DNA from: Serinicoccus hydrothermalis
GTDB taxonomy: Bacteria; Actinomycetota; Actinomycetes; Actinomycetales; Dermatophilaceae
Assembly: GCF_001685415.1 (NCBI RefSeq)
Contig: NZ_CP014989.1
Span: forward strand, 2,604,001-2,668,000
Length of the DNA: 64,000 bases
Direction of reading: 5' to 3'
The notes under the pieces: model-generated
The model's database searches: none
Told to the model about the DNA's origin: nothing
Seen by the model: the letters and a program-made list of their open reading frames with translations, nothing else
Made by a program: the position numbers and the translations under genes
Shown: positions 53,821-62,087 of the stretch, one piece after another
How positions within the stretch are numbered: position 1 is the first letter of the stretch
Layout of the letters: each line of letters starts with the position of its first letter

Positions 53821-55118
53821 GACGCCGCCCGGGACCTCGCTCGGGTCATCCGGGGACTATCGGGATCCGCCCCGTCTTGGCGAAGGTCGGTCTCGCTCAT
53901 GAGCCACCACGAGACGCCGATGAATAGAGCCAGCGTGATTGAGAAGAAGCCCTCGTAGAAGTTGAGGCTCGTCAGGACTCCCGCCGCCGCCACCAGAACG
54001 AAGGCTCGCCGGTCATGCTGCTCGGAGGTCAGCTCTGCCGTCTCGACCGTCCGCAGGATCCGGGCGAGCGGGATCCAGTAGAAGGCGGCGATGGTCAACG
54101 TGCCACCGATGACGCCGAGAAAGACCAGATTGGACAAGAAGTGGTTGTGGACCCCGGCTTCCGTGTCCAGGCCATTGATCTCTGCCCAGGCCGAGTGCGG
54201 CCAACCGAACGCGGCAGCCCAAGGGTTCTCCGTCAGAAGTCGCACCGCGCCGTAGGCCAACGTGCCCCTCACGGTGACGTTGCGTTCGAAGATGCCCTCA
54301 CCGACGAGTGCCCTGACGAACCCGAGCTCGGTCAGTGTCGGGAGAGCCTGACTGACCAGGAAGGTGGCAAGGCTGGCTCCTAGCAGGGCGAACCGGGTGA
54401 GGACCCATGACCGGGTACGTACCGCCAGGAACCATGTCGCGACGAGGACCGCCGCCGCCAGCATCATGTTCCGCGACTGCCCCATACCGAGAATCACCGC
54501 ACAGCCACCCAGCAGCAACCATCGGCGAGGGGTGGACATCTGCTTCCAGTACACCAGCACGAAGGCCAAGGCGATCGAGAGGATGATTCCTTGCTCACCG
54601 TAGCTCCGCGGAACGCCGGCCGTCTTGAAGAACGGCATGGGAATGCCGAAGGTTCGCGCTGGCAGAGGTCGTTCGAAGAGAGCGAATCCCGTGACGCCGA
54701 TGAAGGCAGCGAGAGTTGCGAGGACGAGGAATCCGATGAGGTACGTAGCCAGGCCGCGACGAAAGGCCCGCGGGGTTGCCATGAGCAGAGAGACGCTCAG
54801 GGCTGCGAGGATGAGCGCCCAGCGTGACGCGGCGAAGGTGATTTCGGCCCCCTCGTGCAGCGCGACAACTCGCACCGAGTACAGGGTGGTTGCGAGCACC
54901 GAGAGACCGAGCACCAGCATGTGGGAGGTCGTGAGCCAGCGGTGAGCGCCGGTGACGAGGGAGTAGATGATCGTGAGGTAGGCGAGGCCGGCGACGAACA
55001 GGGGAGCGGCAAGTGCCTCGACTCCACCACTCGTGGGTCGTGGCAGCAGAGGCAGGAAGAACAGGCTGAGCAGGGCCAGGGACTGCGCGAGGTCGTTCCG
55101 AGTTGCGGATCTGGTCAC
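53817..55118 (-). CDS. Wzy/O-antigen-ligase-like polymerase (second copy)
   Basis: A 433-residue membrane protein with about ten or eleven hydrophobic helices. It has the polymerase layout: SLFFLPLLPRPTSGGVEAL at the start, SYGEQGIILSIALAFV and GQSRNMMLAAAVLV (Arg near a helix) mid-way, and a loop containing LTENPWAAAFGWPHSAWAEI and HNHFLSNLVFLGVIGG (His-rich, as in O-antigen ligases) before the last helices. The GTG at 55118 follows an AGGGGG site and begins one base past the previous gene's stop. Probably polymerises the sulfated repeat unit. It overlaps the sulfotransferase 1 stop by 4 bp, tail to tail. Confidence 0.85.
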   Translation of the reverse strand: MTRSATRNDLAQSLALLSLFFLPLLPRPTSGGVEALAAPLFVAGLAYLTIIYSLVTGAHRWLTTSHMLVLGLSVLATTLYSVRVVALHEGAEITFAASRWALILAALSVSLLMATPRAFRRGLATYLIGFLVLATLAAFIGVTGFALFERPLPARTFGIPMPFFKTAGVPRSYGEQGIILSIALAFVLVYWKQMSTPRRWLLLGGCAVILGMGQSRNMMLAAAVLVATWFLAVRTRSWVLTRFALLGASLATFLVSQALPTLTELGFVRALVGEGIFERNVTVRGTLAYGAVRLLTENPWAAAFGWPHSAWAEINGLDTEAGVHNHFLSNLVFLGVIGGTLTIAAFYWIPLARILRTVETAELTSEQHDRRAFVLVAAAGVLTSLNFYEGFFSITLALFIGVSWWLMSETDLRQDGADPDSPRMTRARSRAAS

Positions 55119-55119
55119 G

Positions 55120-56034
55120 TCAGACCCCCTCAGCTCGGTAACCCAGAGGCTCCGCCTCGTCGGCAACCACAGACCATGCCGCTGACGACCAGGAGTCAGG
55201 CCAGGACCTCCACCCTCCGGTGGAGAGGCTGAATCCTCGGGTGCCCGCGACGCGGCCGGCTTCCCGGCCGAGGTCGTGGTCGTGGTCGTGGTAGTCCAAG
55301 ACGTCGGGGCTCCAGGTCAGCCCGAAGTGGTCCGTCACCGCGTGCAGGGTGTCGTCGGGATGCGCACAGAGATCTTCATACCGGATGCTGAGTGTCTGTC
55401 GGGGGTGATCCACTGCGAAAGAGCGCAGGCCGCGGGCGAGAGTTGCCCAGTACCTGGCCGCGCTGAGCACCAGTTCCTCACCCGTGCCCTGCGAACCCAG
55501 CGCAGGATGACGGACGGTGCCCCCCTTCGTGAAGGAGTGGATCTGGTCGAGGGGGTGCCGCTGCATGACAAGGAATGCCGCATCCGGGAACAGCGTCCTG
55601 ATGCCGTCGGGCATCTCCGCGTACCGCGGTGACTTGTCGGCCCAACCGGACGCGGCTCCCCTTCCCTCGGCATAGGTGTCCAGCGGGTTGCGGGCGGCCT
55701 GTGACAGCAAGCGGCGGACATCGACTTCCTCGTAGCCCAGGTCGCGATATCCGGCCATGCTGGCGTCATCTGCCATCACCTGCGCGATGGGAGCCATGAA
55801 GTCAGTCTCCGGCGGGACTGCCAGGTCGGGATGCGAATCGAGACAGTAGCGCAGGAGTGTGGTCCCGGATCGGTAGGGCGAGAGCACGAACCGTGCCGGA
55901 GTGTTGCTGACAGCCACCGAGGCGTGGATGACACGCACCCGCGTTCTGCCTCGAATCACTTCTCCGTAGGCTCGCCGAGCCGACTCCTTGAGTCGCATCA
56001 GCCGAACCTGCATCGCGTTGCGGGCCATGGTCAC
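55120..56034 (-). CDS. Sulfotransferase-like protein 2
   Basis: A 304-residue sulfotransferase-fold protein. The phosphosulfate loop is ARFVLSPYRSGTTLLRYCLDS (about 48-60), an RSGTT variant of the Lys/Arg-Ser-Gly-Thr-Thr motif. A downstream helix has FLVMQRHPLDQIHS (the 3'-phosphate Arg-His-Pro block), and SIRYEDLCAHPD is the later conserved element. There is no transmembrane segment. GTG 56034 overlaps the beta-helix stop by 4 bp (GTGA) with AGAGG before it; an ATG six bases on is also possible. Adjacent to the polymerase, it probably sulfates a saccharide in the cytoplasm before export. Confidence 0.85.
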   Translation of the reverse strand: MTMARNAMQVRLMRLKESARRAYGEVIRGRTRVRVIHASVAVSNTPARFVLSPYRSGTTLLRYCLDSHPDLAVPPETDFMAPIAQVMADDASMAGYRDLGYEEVDVRRLLSQAARNPLDTYAEGRGAASGWADKSPRYAEMPDGIRTLFPDAAFLVMQRHPLDQIHSFTKGGTVRHPALGSQGTGEELVLSAARYWATLARGLRSFAVDHPRQTLSIRYEDLCAHPDDTLHAVTDHFGLTWSPDVLDYHDHDHDLGREAGRVAGTRGFSLSTGGWRSWPDSWSSAAWSVVADEAEPLGYRAEGV

Positions 56035-57278
56035 TGAACCTCTTCTGTCCGTGTCCGCGGTGCCGGCTTCGTGGTGCGGATTCCGTCGAAGCCGTCGACC
56101 TGGTTTCCCTGGAAGACGACGTCGTTCGAGCGCATGCCTCGCAGTCGAAAGGCGGAGCCTGCAGTGGGACTCTCAGTCTGCAGGATGTTGTTGTTGACGC
56201 TGATTCCTTGCCCACCGTCGATCAGGCCCGCCGGTACGCCATCGGAGACGCGCATGGTGTTGCCATCGATCACCCACCCGTTGGGCGCGGCGCCTGCTCT
56301 CGCCCTGAGCGATATCGCGTAGCGCCCCCGAGCGGCCAGGATGGTGTTGCCCGAGATCTGGCAGCGGTCTGACTGTCGGACGGCCGTGACTGCGTCACGG
56401 CTGATGGCCGCCGTCGCATCGATGCGGTTCTCCCGGAGCGTGATGTCGCGGGAGTTGACGACGTGCACGGCGCCGACAAGGCTGTTGTTCGCCACCAGGG
56501 CACGGTGCACCCAGGCGAGCGCCACTGCGTAGTTGTCGCGTGCTACCAGGCGGCAACCTTCGACCCGCAGATCTTGAACGGTCGCACCCTCGACGGGTTC
56601 GGAGTCGATGGGCTGGACGTCCGAGGAGATGTGGCAGTCCATGATCGTGATCCCTCGAGGCCCATCGCCCGTCCCACGCCCGTACAGAGTCACGCCGTTC
56701 TGCTTCATTCCTGTGATGGAGCAGCGGCGCAGCTCGAGATCGCTGCCACCCAGGATCTGAACGCCTCCCCGGTGGGGGTTGTTCGTGAGTGTCAGCTCGT
56801 TCAACAGGATTGAGTGTGCTCCGCGGACGACGCTGACGCCGAATGAGGTCCCCCTGGGTGCGCGGCGGAGGTCCAGGGAGAGTCCTTGGAGACTGATGTC
56901 AGGGTTCTCGATCCGGATCAGCCGCACGGACTTGCGGGTGCGTCGGGCGAAGCGCAGCGTGCCGGGCCCACTCATGGTGGTACCCGCTGTGGGGACTAGG
57001 GAAGCGAACGCGTTGGTCTCAGAAAGGACGTAGGTCCCCTCTGGCACGGTGAGCGTGCTGCCCGCCGCGCGCTCCAGCCCTGCGATGAATGCGGCCGTGT
57101 CGTCCGTGAGCCCGTCCCCTACGGCGCCGACATCGCGCACGTTGGTGGACTGTCCGCGACCGGCACGGGTGCAGGCGCTGAGGGTGAGGGCCGCCGCACC
57201 CGCGGTGACGAGCGCTCTGCGCGACAGGGAGGTGTCGGCCCGCCCTGAGGGGATCGCGCGCTCGTCAGGTGTCGTCAT
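56031..57278 (-). CDS. Tat-type lipoprotein with pectate-lyase-like beta-helix
   Basis: A 415-residue exported protein. The leader has the twin-arginine motif SLSRRALVTAG and a lipobox-like LSAC (about residues 15-35), so it probably leaves folded via Tat and is lipidated. The body begins STNVRDVGAVGDGLTDDTAAF, the classic start of pectate-lyase-3/glycosyl-hydrolase-28 folds, and contains repeated beta-helix turns such as ITGMKQNGVTLYG, ALVANNSLVGAVHV and GISVNNNILQT. Catalytic Asp positions could not be fixed. The ATG 57278 overlaps the GT4 stop by 14 bp. It may cut, bind or epimerise the polysaccharide of this locus. Confidence 0.82.
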   Translation of the reverse strand: MTTPDERAIPSGRADTSLSRRALVTAGAAALTLSACTRAGRGQSTNVRDVGAVGDGLTDDTAAFIAGLERAAGSTLTVPEGTYVLSETNAFASLVPTAGTTMSGPGTLRFARRTRKSVRLIRIENPDISLQGLSLDLRRAPRGTSFGVSVVRGAHSILLNELTLTNNPHRGGVQILGGSDLELRRCSITGMKQNGVTLYGRGTGDGPRGITIMDCHISSDVQPIDSEPVEGATVQDLRVEGCRLVARDNYAVALAWVHRALVANNSLVGAVHVVNSRDITLRENRIDATAAISRDAVTAVRQSDRCQISGNTILAARGRYAISLRARAGAAPNGWVIDGNTMRVSDGVPAGLIDGGQGISVNNNILQTESPTAGSAFRLRGMRSNDVVFQGNQVDGFDGIRTTKPAPRTRTEEVQ

Positions 57279-58404
57279 GGGTCTGAAGGTAGAACTCTCG
57301 CCAGAGGTCGCGCACCATGGGCTGAGAGAATCTGCGGAGGACGTCGCGCTGTGCGGAGCGCCCGAGTCTGTGACGGCGTGCCGAATCACCGCTCAACGTG
57401 CCGATCGCCGCGACGAACTCATCGACGTCGCCCTGTGTCACCAACAACCCGGTGACGTCGTTCTCGACCACGTCGCGGGTTCCGGTCGCATCCATCGCGA
57501 TCGTCGGCACGCCGGCTGCGGCCGCCTCGATGATGACCGTGGCCAGGCCTTCTCTGCGGGTGGGCAGGATGAGCATGTCGCTGACGGCATACAGCGGGCG
57601 CACGTCATCGATCCTTCCGAGCATCCGGACGTTTGGGAGCGCCTCGAGTTGCGCGATGGCTACTTCGTCCGCCTGACCGGCTGGTTCAGGTCGACCCGCC
57701 ACAACGAAGGTCACGTCGGTGAGCCTCGACGCCGCCGCGACCAGGGCGTCGACTCCCTTGTCCCGGGTGAGTCGGCCGACGAATGCCGCGGTGGGCCTCC
57801 CACCCTCGATCCGGTGTGTCTCGCGGAAGGCCGTGCTGACGTCACCCGGGACTGGTTCGAAGAAGTGTGGGTCGACTCCGTCGGCGGAGCCATGTCCGAT
57901 CACGCGGACGGAAGAAGGACGCACCCCCACATCGATCAGGCCCTCACGCACCGACTCGCTGACAGCCGCGGTCTCCGTTGCCAGCAGGCACATGGAGCGC
58001 TCGATGAGCTCCTGGATTGCTCGGCGCTGACCCTCCATGCCTTCATGCCGCAGCCCGTGACAGACATACACACGCCGGGGAACGCGGCGCAGCCATGCCG
58101 TGACGAGGAGCAGGAGCGACATCTTGGGAGTTCCCGCACTCACGATGTCGGGACGGATCCGACGCACGATGCGGTCAAGATGGAGGAGCGCCCGGACATC
58201 CTGGGTTGCCCGCACGTCTCGACTGATCGGCAACGCGTGCACCGTCGCAGAGTTCCTGGCAGAGAAGTCGTCGAGAGGGATGCCGTCAGCCTCACCGCAG
58301 ACAAGGTGAACCATCGCTCCGGCGTCGGCGAGCTCTTTGATGTGTCCGTCGAGGAAAGCCAAAGCCGTGTGGGGCGATGTGACGCCGAAGAGAATCGTCG
58401 TCAT
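57265..58404 (-). CDS. Glycosyltransferase family 4
   Basis: A 379-residue GT-B enzyme. The N-terminal half opens MTTILFGVTSPHTALAFLDG (the His-rich start of WecF/RfaG-like or capsular GT4 enzymes) and has VCHGLRHEGMEGQRRA. The donor half starts TAAFVGRLTRDKGVDALVAA and contains RREGLATVIIEAAAAGVPTIAMD (the E-x7-E motif, both Glu present) and GTRDVVENDVTGLLV. It adds a sugar to a lipid-linked intermediate. It lies 3 bp after the FemAB-like gene and is likely co-transcribed with it and the initiating transferase. Confidence 0.92.
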   Translation of the reverse strand: MTTILFGVTSPHTALAFLDGHIKELADAGAMVHLVCGEADGIPLDDFSARNSATVHALPISRDVRATQDVRALLHLDRIVRRIRPDIVSAGTPKMSLLLLVTAWLRRVPRRVYVCHGLRHEGMEGQRRAIQELIERSMCLLATETAAVSESVREGLIDVGVRPSSVRVIGHGSADGVDPHFFEPVPGDVSTAFRETHRIEGGRPTAAFVGRLTRDKGVDALVAAASRLTDVTFVVAGRPEPAGQADEVAIAQLEALPNVRMLGRIDDVRPLYAVSDMLILPTRREGLATVIIEAAAAGVPTIAMDATGTRDVVENDVTGLLVTQGDVDEFVAAIGTLSGDSARRHRLGRSAQRDVLRRFSQPMVRDLWREFYLQTHDDT

Positions 58405-58407
58405 GAC

Positions 58408-59403
58408 TCAGCCCTCCCCGGTGGGGGCGTGCCACGGGGGGAAGTAGTCCGTCGACGGCACCTCGGACGACAAGCTCGCAAACGCCGAGGAGTCGATGAC
58501 GGCAGTGCGGAGCTGCATCACCGCGTTCGAGCTGGTGCAGCGGCTCTTGAACCTGGCCAGGGCGTCGTCACCTCCGAGTCCGCCACCCAGGTGCAGGGTG
58601 AAGGGGGTCGGCAACATCTCACGCTTGGCGAACTCGATGATCGCATTGGTCGCCTGAACACTTCGGCCCTGCACGGTCGCTCCGGAGAGGTGGTAGTGGA
58701 GGCGGCTTCCCCAGGCCAGGAAGATGGCCCCCGCAACCACGTCCCCATCGATCGAGGCCAGGACGAGTCTGACGGCTCGGTCAGGCAGCTGCAGAAGCCG
58801 ACGGTAGTACTCGTCCGGGAGGCGTAGCGAGCCGCGAGCCCCGACTCGGGCCATGGTCTGGTCGTAGATCTCTCGGAACGGGTGATCGGCCGTCACCAGG
58901 CCCGCAGGATCGGTCTCGGCGACGCTGACGCCGGACCTGTCTGCCTTGCGGCAGGCGGTGCGGTGAGCGCCCGAGACGGCCGCGAACTCGGTGTCTACGT
59001 CATGGATGTGGGACAAGAAGGTCGGGTGATCGCGGAGATGCGACGTGGTCTCCACGAGGGCGCCCTGCGGATCGAGCGGGGAGAGCCGGAAGACCTCAGC
59101 CACGAGTCCTCGCGCCCTGGCCGCGGCGATGTAGGCGTCTCGGAAGGCCGTGACCGACTCAGGTGACGTGCCGTCGGGCACAGAGATGCCGCCGTACCCG
59201 TAGGGGGTCACCGTGTCGTACATCCGCGGACCACCAGCTTCACGGCGGATGTAGGGGTAGACGATTCCGGTGCTCTGATCGGAGGCGCACTCCCACCTGC
59301 CACCGTCGATCAGTTCCGCGCTGTGCCCGTAGGCCGAGTGCGAGTAGACATCGGCGACGGCAATCCCTGGGTCGTGCTGATAAAAGGAGATCACAGGCAT
59401 CAC
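58408..59403 (-). CDS. FemAB/GNAT-like acyltransferase
   Basis: A 331-residue soluble protein of the FemAB/GNAT-fold group (BioF2/lipid-II aminoacyltransferase-like), including TAFRDAYIAAARARGLVAEVFRLSPLDP (N-terminal fold) and, in the second half, RLVLASIDGDVVAGAIFLAWGSRLHYHLSGA and LHLGGGLGG, which are the usual acetyl-CoA or aminoacyl-binding strand-turn. Proteins of this kind in polysaccharide loci add acyl or aminoacyl groups to amino sugars. The donor is unknown. The GTG at 59403 is in GTGA with the initiating transferase stop; an ATG follows three bases on. Confidence 0.78.
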   Translation of the reverse strand: MMPVISFYQHDPGIAVADVYSHSAYGHSAELIDGGRWECASDQSTGIVYPYIRREAGGPRMYDTVTPYGYGGISVPDGTSPESVTAFRDAYIAAARARGLVAEVFRLSPLDPQGALVETTSHLRDHPTFLSHIHDVDTEFAAVSGAHRTACRKADRSGVSVAETDPAGLVTADHPFREIYDQTMARVGARGSLRLPDEYYRRLLQLPDRAVRLVLASIDGDVVAGAIFLAWGSRLHYHLSGATVQGRSVQATNAIIEFAKREMLPTPFTLHLGGGLGGDDALARFKSRCTSSNAVMQLRTAVIDSSAFASLSSEVPSTDYFPPWHAPTGEG

Positions 59404-60026
59404 GCCGGCTGCTGGAGGTCGTCGACGGCATGAGCGTTGCGGTCGGCCGACACCGTGGGTCGCAGCAGGGCGAGTGGTGTGCGAAGGAGGGTGCTGAGGT
59501 AGAGGCGAACCGACGCCGTGTCGGACCAGCGGGTGTCCAGGGTCAGACGCTCCGACCAGAGGACGGTGTTGCGGCCGGCGATCTGCGCCAGGCCGGTGAG
59601 GCCTGGCCGGGTCCGGAATCGTGGGTGGCTCGCGCCTTCCGGGAACCGGTCCACCCAGCTGGGCAGCACCGGCCGGGGGCCCACCAGGCTCATATCGCCT
59701 CGGATCACGTTGGCGATCTGCGGAAGCTCGTCCAGCCCCGTGCGCCTCAGCAGCGCGCCCGTCGGAGTCACGCGCTGGCGGGTCGGCGCACCGCTGTCAT
59801 CCAGGTAGGAGTCGGCATCGTTGATCATCGTGCGGAACTTGTACGCGGTGAACGGCTCGGCGTGCAGACCTGCTCGCTCCTGCGTGAAGATCACCGGTGC
59901 GCCCTGCGCGACTCGGCACAGCAGGGCACAGCCTGCGAGGAGCGGTCCCCAACCGGGAGAGGTGAGCCCCACGACGGCCAGGTCCAGGATCCGCAGAGAC
60001 CTGTTGCTGTCAGTTCGGAGAGTCAC
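59400..60026 (-). CDS. Initiating sugar transferase (PglC/WcaJ C-terminal type)
   Basis: Starts repeat-unit assembly by moving a sugar-1-phosphate to undecaprenyl phosphate. The 208-residue product resembles the small catalytic form: a membrane helix (about 14-35), GAPVIFTQERAGLHAEPFTAYKFRTM (the conserved Lys-Phe-Arg-Thr-Met), LRRTGLDELPQIANVIRGDMSLVGPRP (the Asp-Glu-Leu-Pro and Gly-Pro-Arg-Pro motifs with the catalytic acid) and RPGLTGLAQIAGRN. No five-helix N-terminal domain. GTG 60026 is inside the sulfotransferase 3' end (17-bp overlap). The only initiating transferase seen in the window, so it probably serves the second block. The sugar donor is likely the amino sugar made by the two genes upstream. 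Confidence 0.93.
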   Translation of the reverse strand: MTLRTDSNRSLRILDLAVVGLTSPGWGPLLAGCALLCRVAQGAPVIFTQERAGLHAEPFTAYKFRTMINDADSYLDDSGAPTRQRVTPTGALLRRTGLDELPQIANVIRGDMSLVGPRPVLPSWVDRFPEGASHPRFRTRPGLTGLAQIAGRNTVLWSERLTLDTRWSDTASVRLYLSTLLRTPLALLRPTVSADRNAHAVDDLQQPA

Positions 60027-60954
60027 GAGTCGTCTGTCCCAGGTAGTGGTCGAGGTGAGTCAGGAGGGCACGTCGGTCCATGGCCGGTAGCGAGTGTAGT
60101 GAGTCCTGCGGCTGGCGAGGCTGCGGCCATGCCCTCTGCTCATCTGGCGCCACGTCAAGGTGGTCCAGGACTCGAGAGAGCTCTCGGGCAGGATCGCGAC
60201 AGAGCTGCTCGTAGGTGACCACCAGGGTCTCGGCCCGGTCTCGGATACCGCTGCTCTCGATGGCCCGCTGGACGTTGGCGACCTGGAAAGCCACCCTCTC
60301 GAGGTCGCTGGAGAAAGCAGGCCACGGGCCAGGGGGCGCGATGCCGAACCACGATGACTCAGAGATGTCAAGAGATCTGCGCGTTCGCACCAGGCTCGCG
60401 GCAATCTGCTCGAGCGAGCGCTCGACGAGGAGGTACCGCTGAGCACCGACCTCGGAGAGGTAGTCGAGATGGGCGGGCACCAAGAAGTTCTTGTAGACCG
60501 TCGGAGCCTGGAAGATGGACGAGATCGCGTCCAACGCCCTCCGCAGGTCTGCTGGTGGCCTTGCTGATCCAGAAGGCTCCAAGGCGTTGGTGTCGTGGCC
60601 AAGCGCGTCTCGCCAGAAGTATCCGAACTCGTGGGGATCCAAGGGGTCAGGAGTGCGGCCGGCCACGGAGTTCAGTGACGTCGTGCTGGCTGTCACAGAC
60701 AGTTGCCTCTGGAGCCGGGCTCCTACCCATGGGCTGCGCCAGAAGAGAGCCATCAGATTGCTGGGGTAGCCGACCTGACCGGACGCCGCGAGTGCCTGGA
60801 AGAGAAAGGTCGTGCCAGATCGAGGAAGCCCGACGACATGCCCCGAGGGGAAGGTCGGCCCGATGACCTCGTCGGCAGGGAACTCGGCCGCGATCGTGAT
60901 GTTCAGCCGATCGAGAAAGGCTTCGAACCCCGCATCCTTCTCCGCGTACCTCAT
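60010..60954 (-). CDS. Sulfotransferase-like protein 3
   Basis: A 314-residue protein with the sulfotransferase fold. The phosphosulfate loop is SGHVVGLPRSGTTFLFQALA (about 40-50), closest to the canonical RSGTT of the three. A later region LVERSLEQIAASLVRTRR fits the 3'-phosphate block, and TLVVTYEQLCRDPAREL is the downstream Tyr/Glu element. The ATG at 60954 lies in ATGA with the aminotransferase; the upstream in-frame extension belongs to that gene. It sits between the aminotransferase and the initiating transferase and probably sulfates an early lipid-linked or soluble sugar. Confidence 0.83.
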   Translation of the reverse strand: MRYAEKDAGFEAFLDRLNITIAAEFPADEVIGPTFPSGHVVGLPRSGTTFLFQALAASGQVGYPSNLMALFWRSPWVGARLQRQLSVTASTTSLNSVAGRTPDPLDPHEFGYFWRDALGHDTNALEPSGSARPPADLRRALDAISSIFQAPTVYKNFLVPAHLDYLSEVGAQRYLLVERSLEQIAASLVRTRRSLDISESSWFGIAPPGPWPAFSSDLERVAFQVANVQRAIESSGIRDRAETLVVTYEQLCRDPARELSRVLDHLDVAPDEQRAWPQPRQPQDSLHSLPAMDRRALLTHLDHYLGQTTRDSPN

Positions 60955-62087
60955 CGCAGCGAGATCAGCGCATCGCGTAGAGCCGCGATGACCGTGTCGA
61001 TGTCGTCGTCCGTCAGAGCAGAACCGCTGGGCAGGGTCAGCCCACGCCGGAACAGACTCTCGCCGTGAGTCGAGCCGAAGAAGCGGCCAGAGGTGTAGAC
61101 CGGCTGCAGATGCATCGGCTTCCACAGATGACGTGCTTCGATTCCTCGCCCCTCCAAGTCTGCGAGAACGTCGTTGACGTCGATTCGATCACTCTCGATG
61201 ACTGCGGTGGTCAGCCAGCAGTTGTCGGACTCGTCGCCACGCTCCGGGCGGACGCCGAGGAAGCGGAGGGGAAGGTCGGCCAACGCCTCGACGTAGCGCC
61301 GGCGGATGCTGTGCCTGCGCTGGATCATGCGGTCGAGCCTGGTGAGTTGACCACGGCCGAGAGCGGCCAGGATGTTGGACATCCGGTAGTTGTAGCCCAC
61401 TTCTGTGTGCTCGTACCACGGCACCGGCTCCCTGGCCTGGGTTGACAGCTTGCGGGCGTGCTCGATGAGCCGCGAGTCGTCGCTCAGCAGCATGCCTCCA
61501 CCGGACGTCGTCATGATCTTGTTGCCGTTGAAGGAGAGGGCTGCCGCGGCGCCGAACGACCCCGCCGGACGCCCGCGATAGGTCGCTCCGAGCGACTCTG
61601 CGGCGTCCTCCACGAGTGGCACTCCACGAGCCTCGAGGTCAGACTCGATCTGGTCGTAGTCGCAGGCGCGTCCGAAGAGATCGACCGTCATGGCCGCCAC
61701 GACCTGCGTGCCCTCGGCCCTGAGCGTGTCGACCGCCTCGATCAGCAGGTCGGGGTCCACGTTCCCGTCCTCCACCTGGCAGTCGACGAAGACCGTCTCT
61801 GCTCCTGTGTAGGCCACCGCGTTCGCCGACGCGGCGAAGGTCATGCTCGGTAGGACCACGGCGGTGCCGGGTCGTGCGCCAAGATCGAGAAGCGCGAGGT
61901 GGAGAGCCGCGGTGCCGGAGGCCAACGCCAATGCGTGACGTACGCCGACCCGTTCGGCTACCTCTCGCTCGAACGCGTCGACGTCTGGTCCGAGAGGAGC
62001 CACCCATCCCGAGCGCAGGGCAGCGAGAACGAACTCCTCCTCGACCTCGGTGATGTCAGCCTTGGAGAGGTGGATCCGATCGGTCAC
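60951..62087 (-). CDS. DegT/DnrJ/EryC1-family sugar aminotransferase
   Basis: A PLP enzyme of 378 residues, most like the PglE/PseC-type C4-aminotransferases that follow a 4,6-dehydratase. Seen are ALALASGTAALHLALLDLG (Gly-Thr-Ala of the PLP phosphate site), FVDCQVEDGNVDPDLL, LVEDAAESLGATYRG (the conserved Asp), and SFNGNKIMTTSGGGMLL with the PLP-binding Lys. The GTG start is inside GTGA with the dehydratase stop, so the two are translated together. It should convert a 4-keto-6-deoxy sugar to a 4-amino-4,6-dideoxy sugar. Downstream is the sulfotransferase. Confidence 0.92.
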   Translation of the reverse strand: MTDRIHLSKADITEVEEEFVLAALRSGWVAPLGPDVDAFEREVAERVGVRHALALASGTAALHLALLDLGARPGTAVVLPSMTFAASANAVAYTGAETVFVDCQVEDGNVDPDLLIEAVDTLRAEGTQVVAAMTVDLFGRACDYDQIESDLEARGVPLVEDAAESLGATYRGRPAGSFGAAAALSFNGNKIMTTSGGGMLLSDDSRLIEHARKLSTQAREPVPWYEHTEVGYNYRMSNILAALGRGQLTRLDRMIQRRHSIRRRYVEALADLPLRFLGVRPERGDESDNCWLTTAVIESDRIDVNDVLADLEGRGIEARHLWKPMHLQPVYTSGRFFGSTHGESLFRRGLTLPSGSALTDDDIDTVIAALRDALISLR

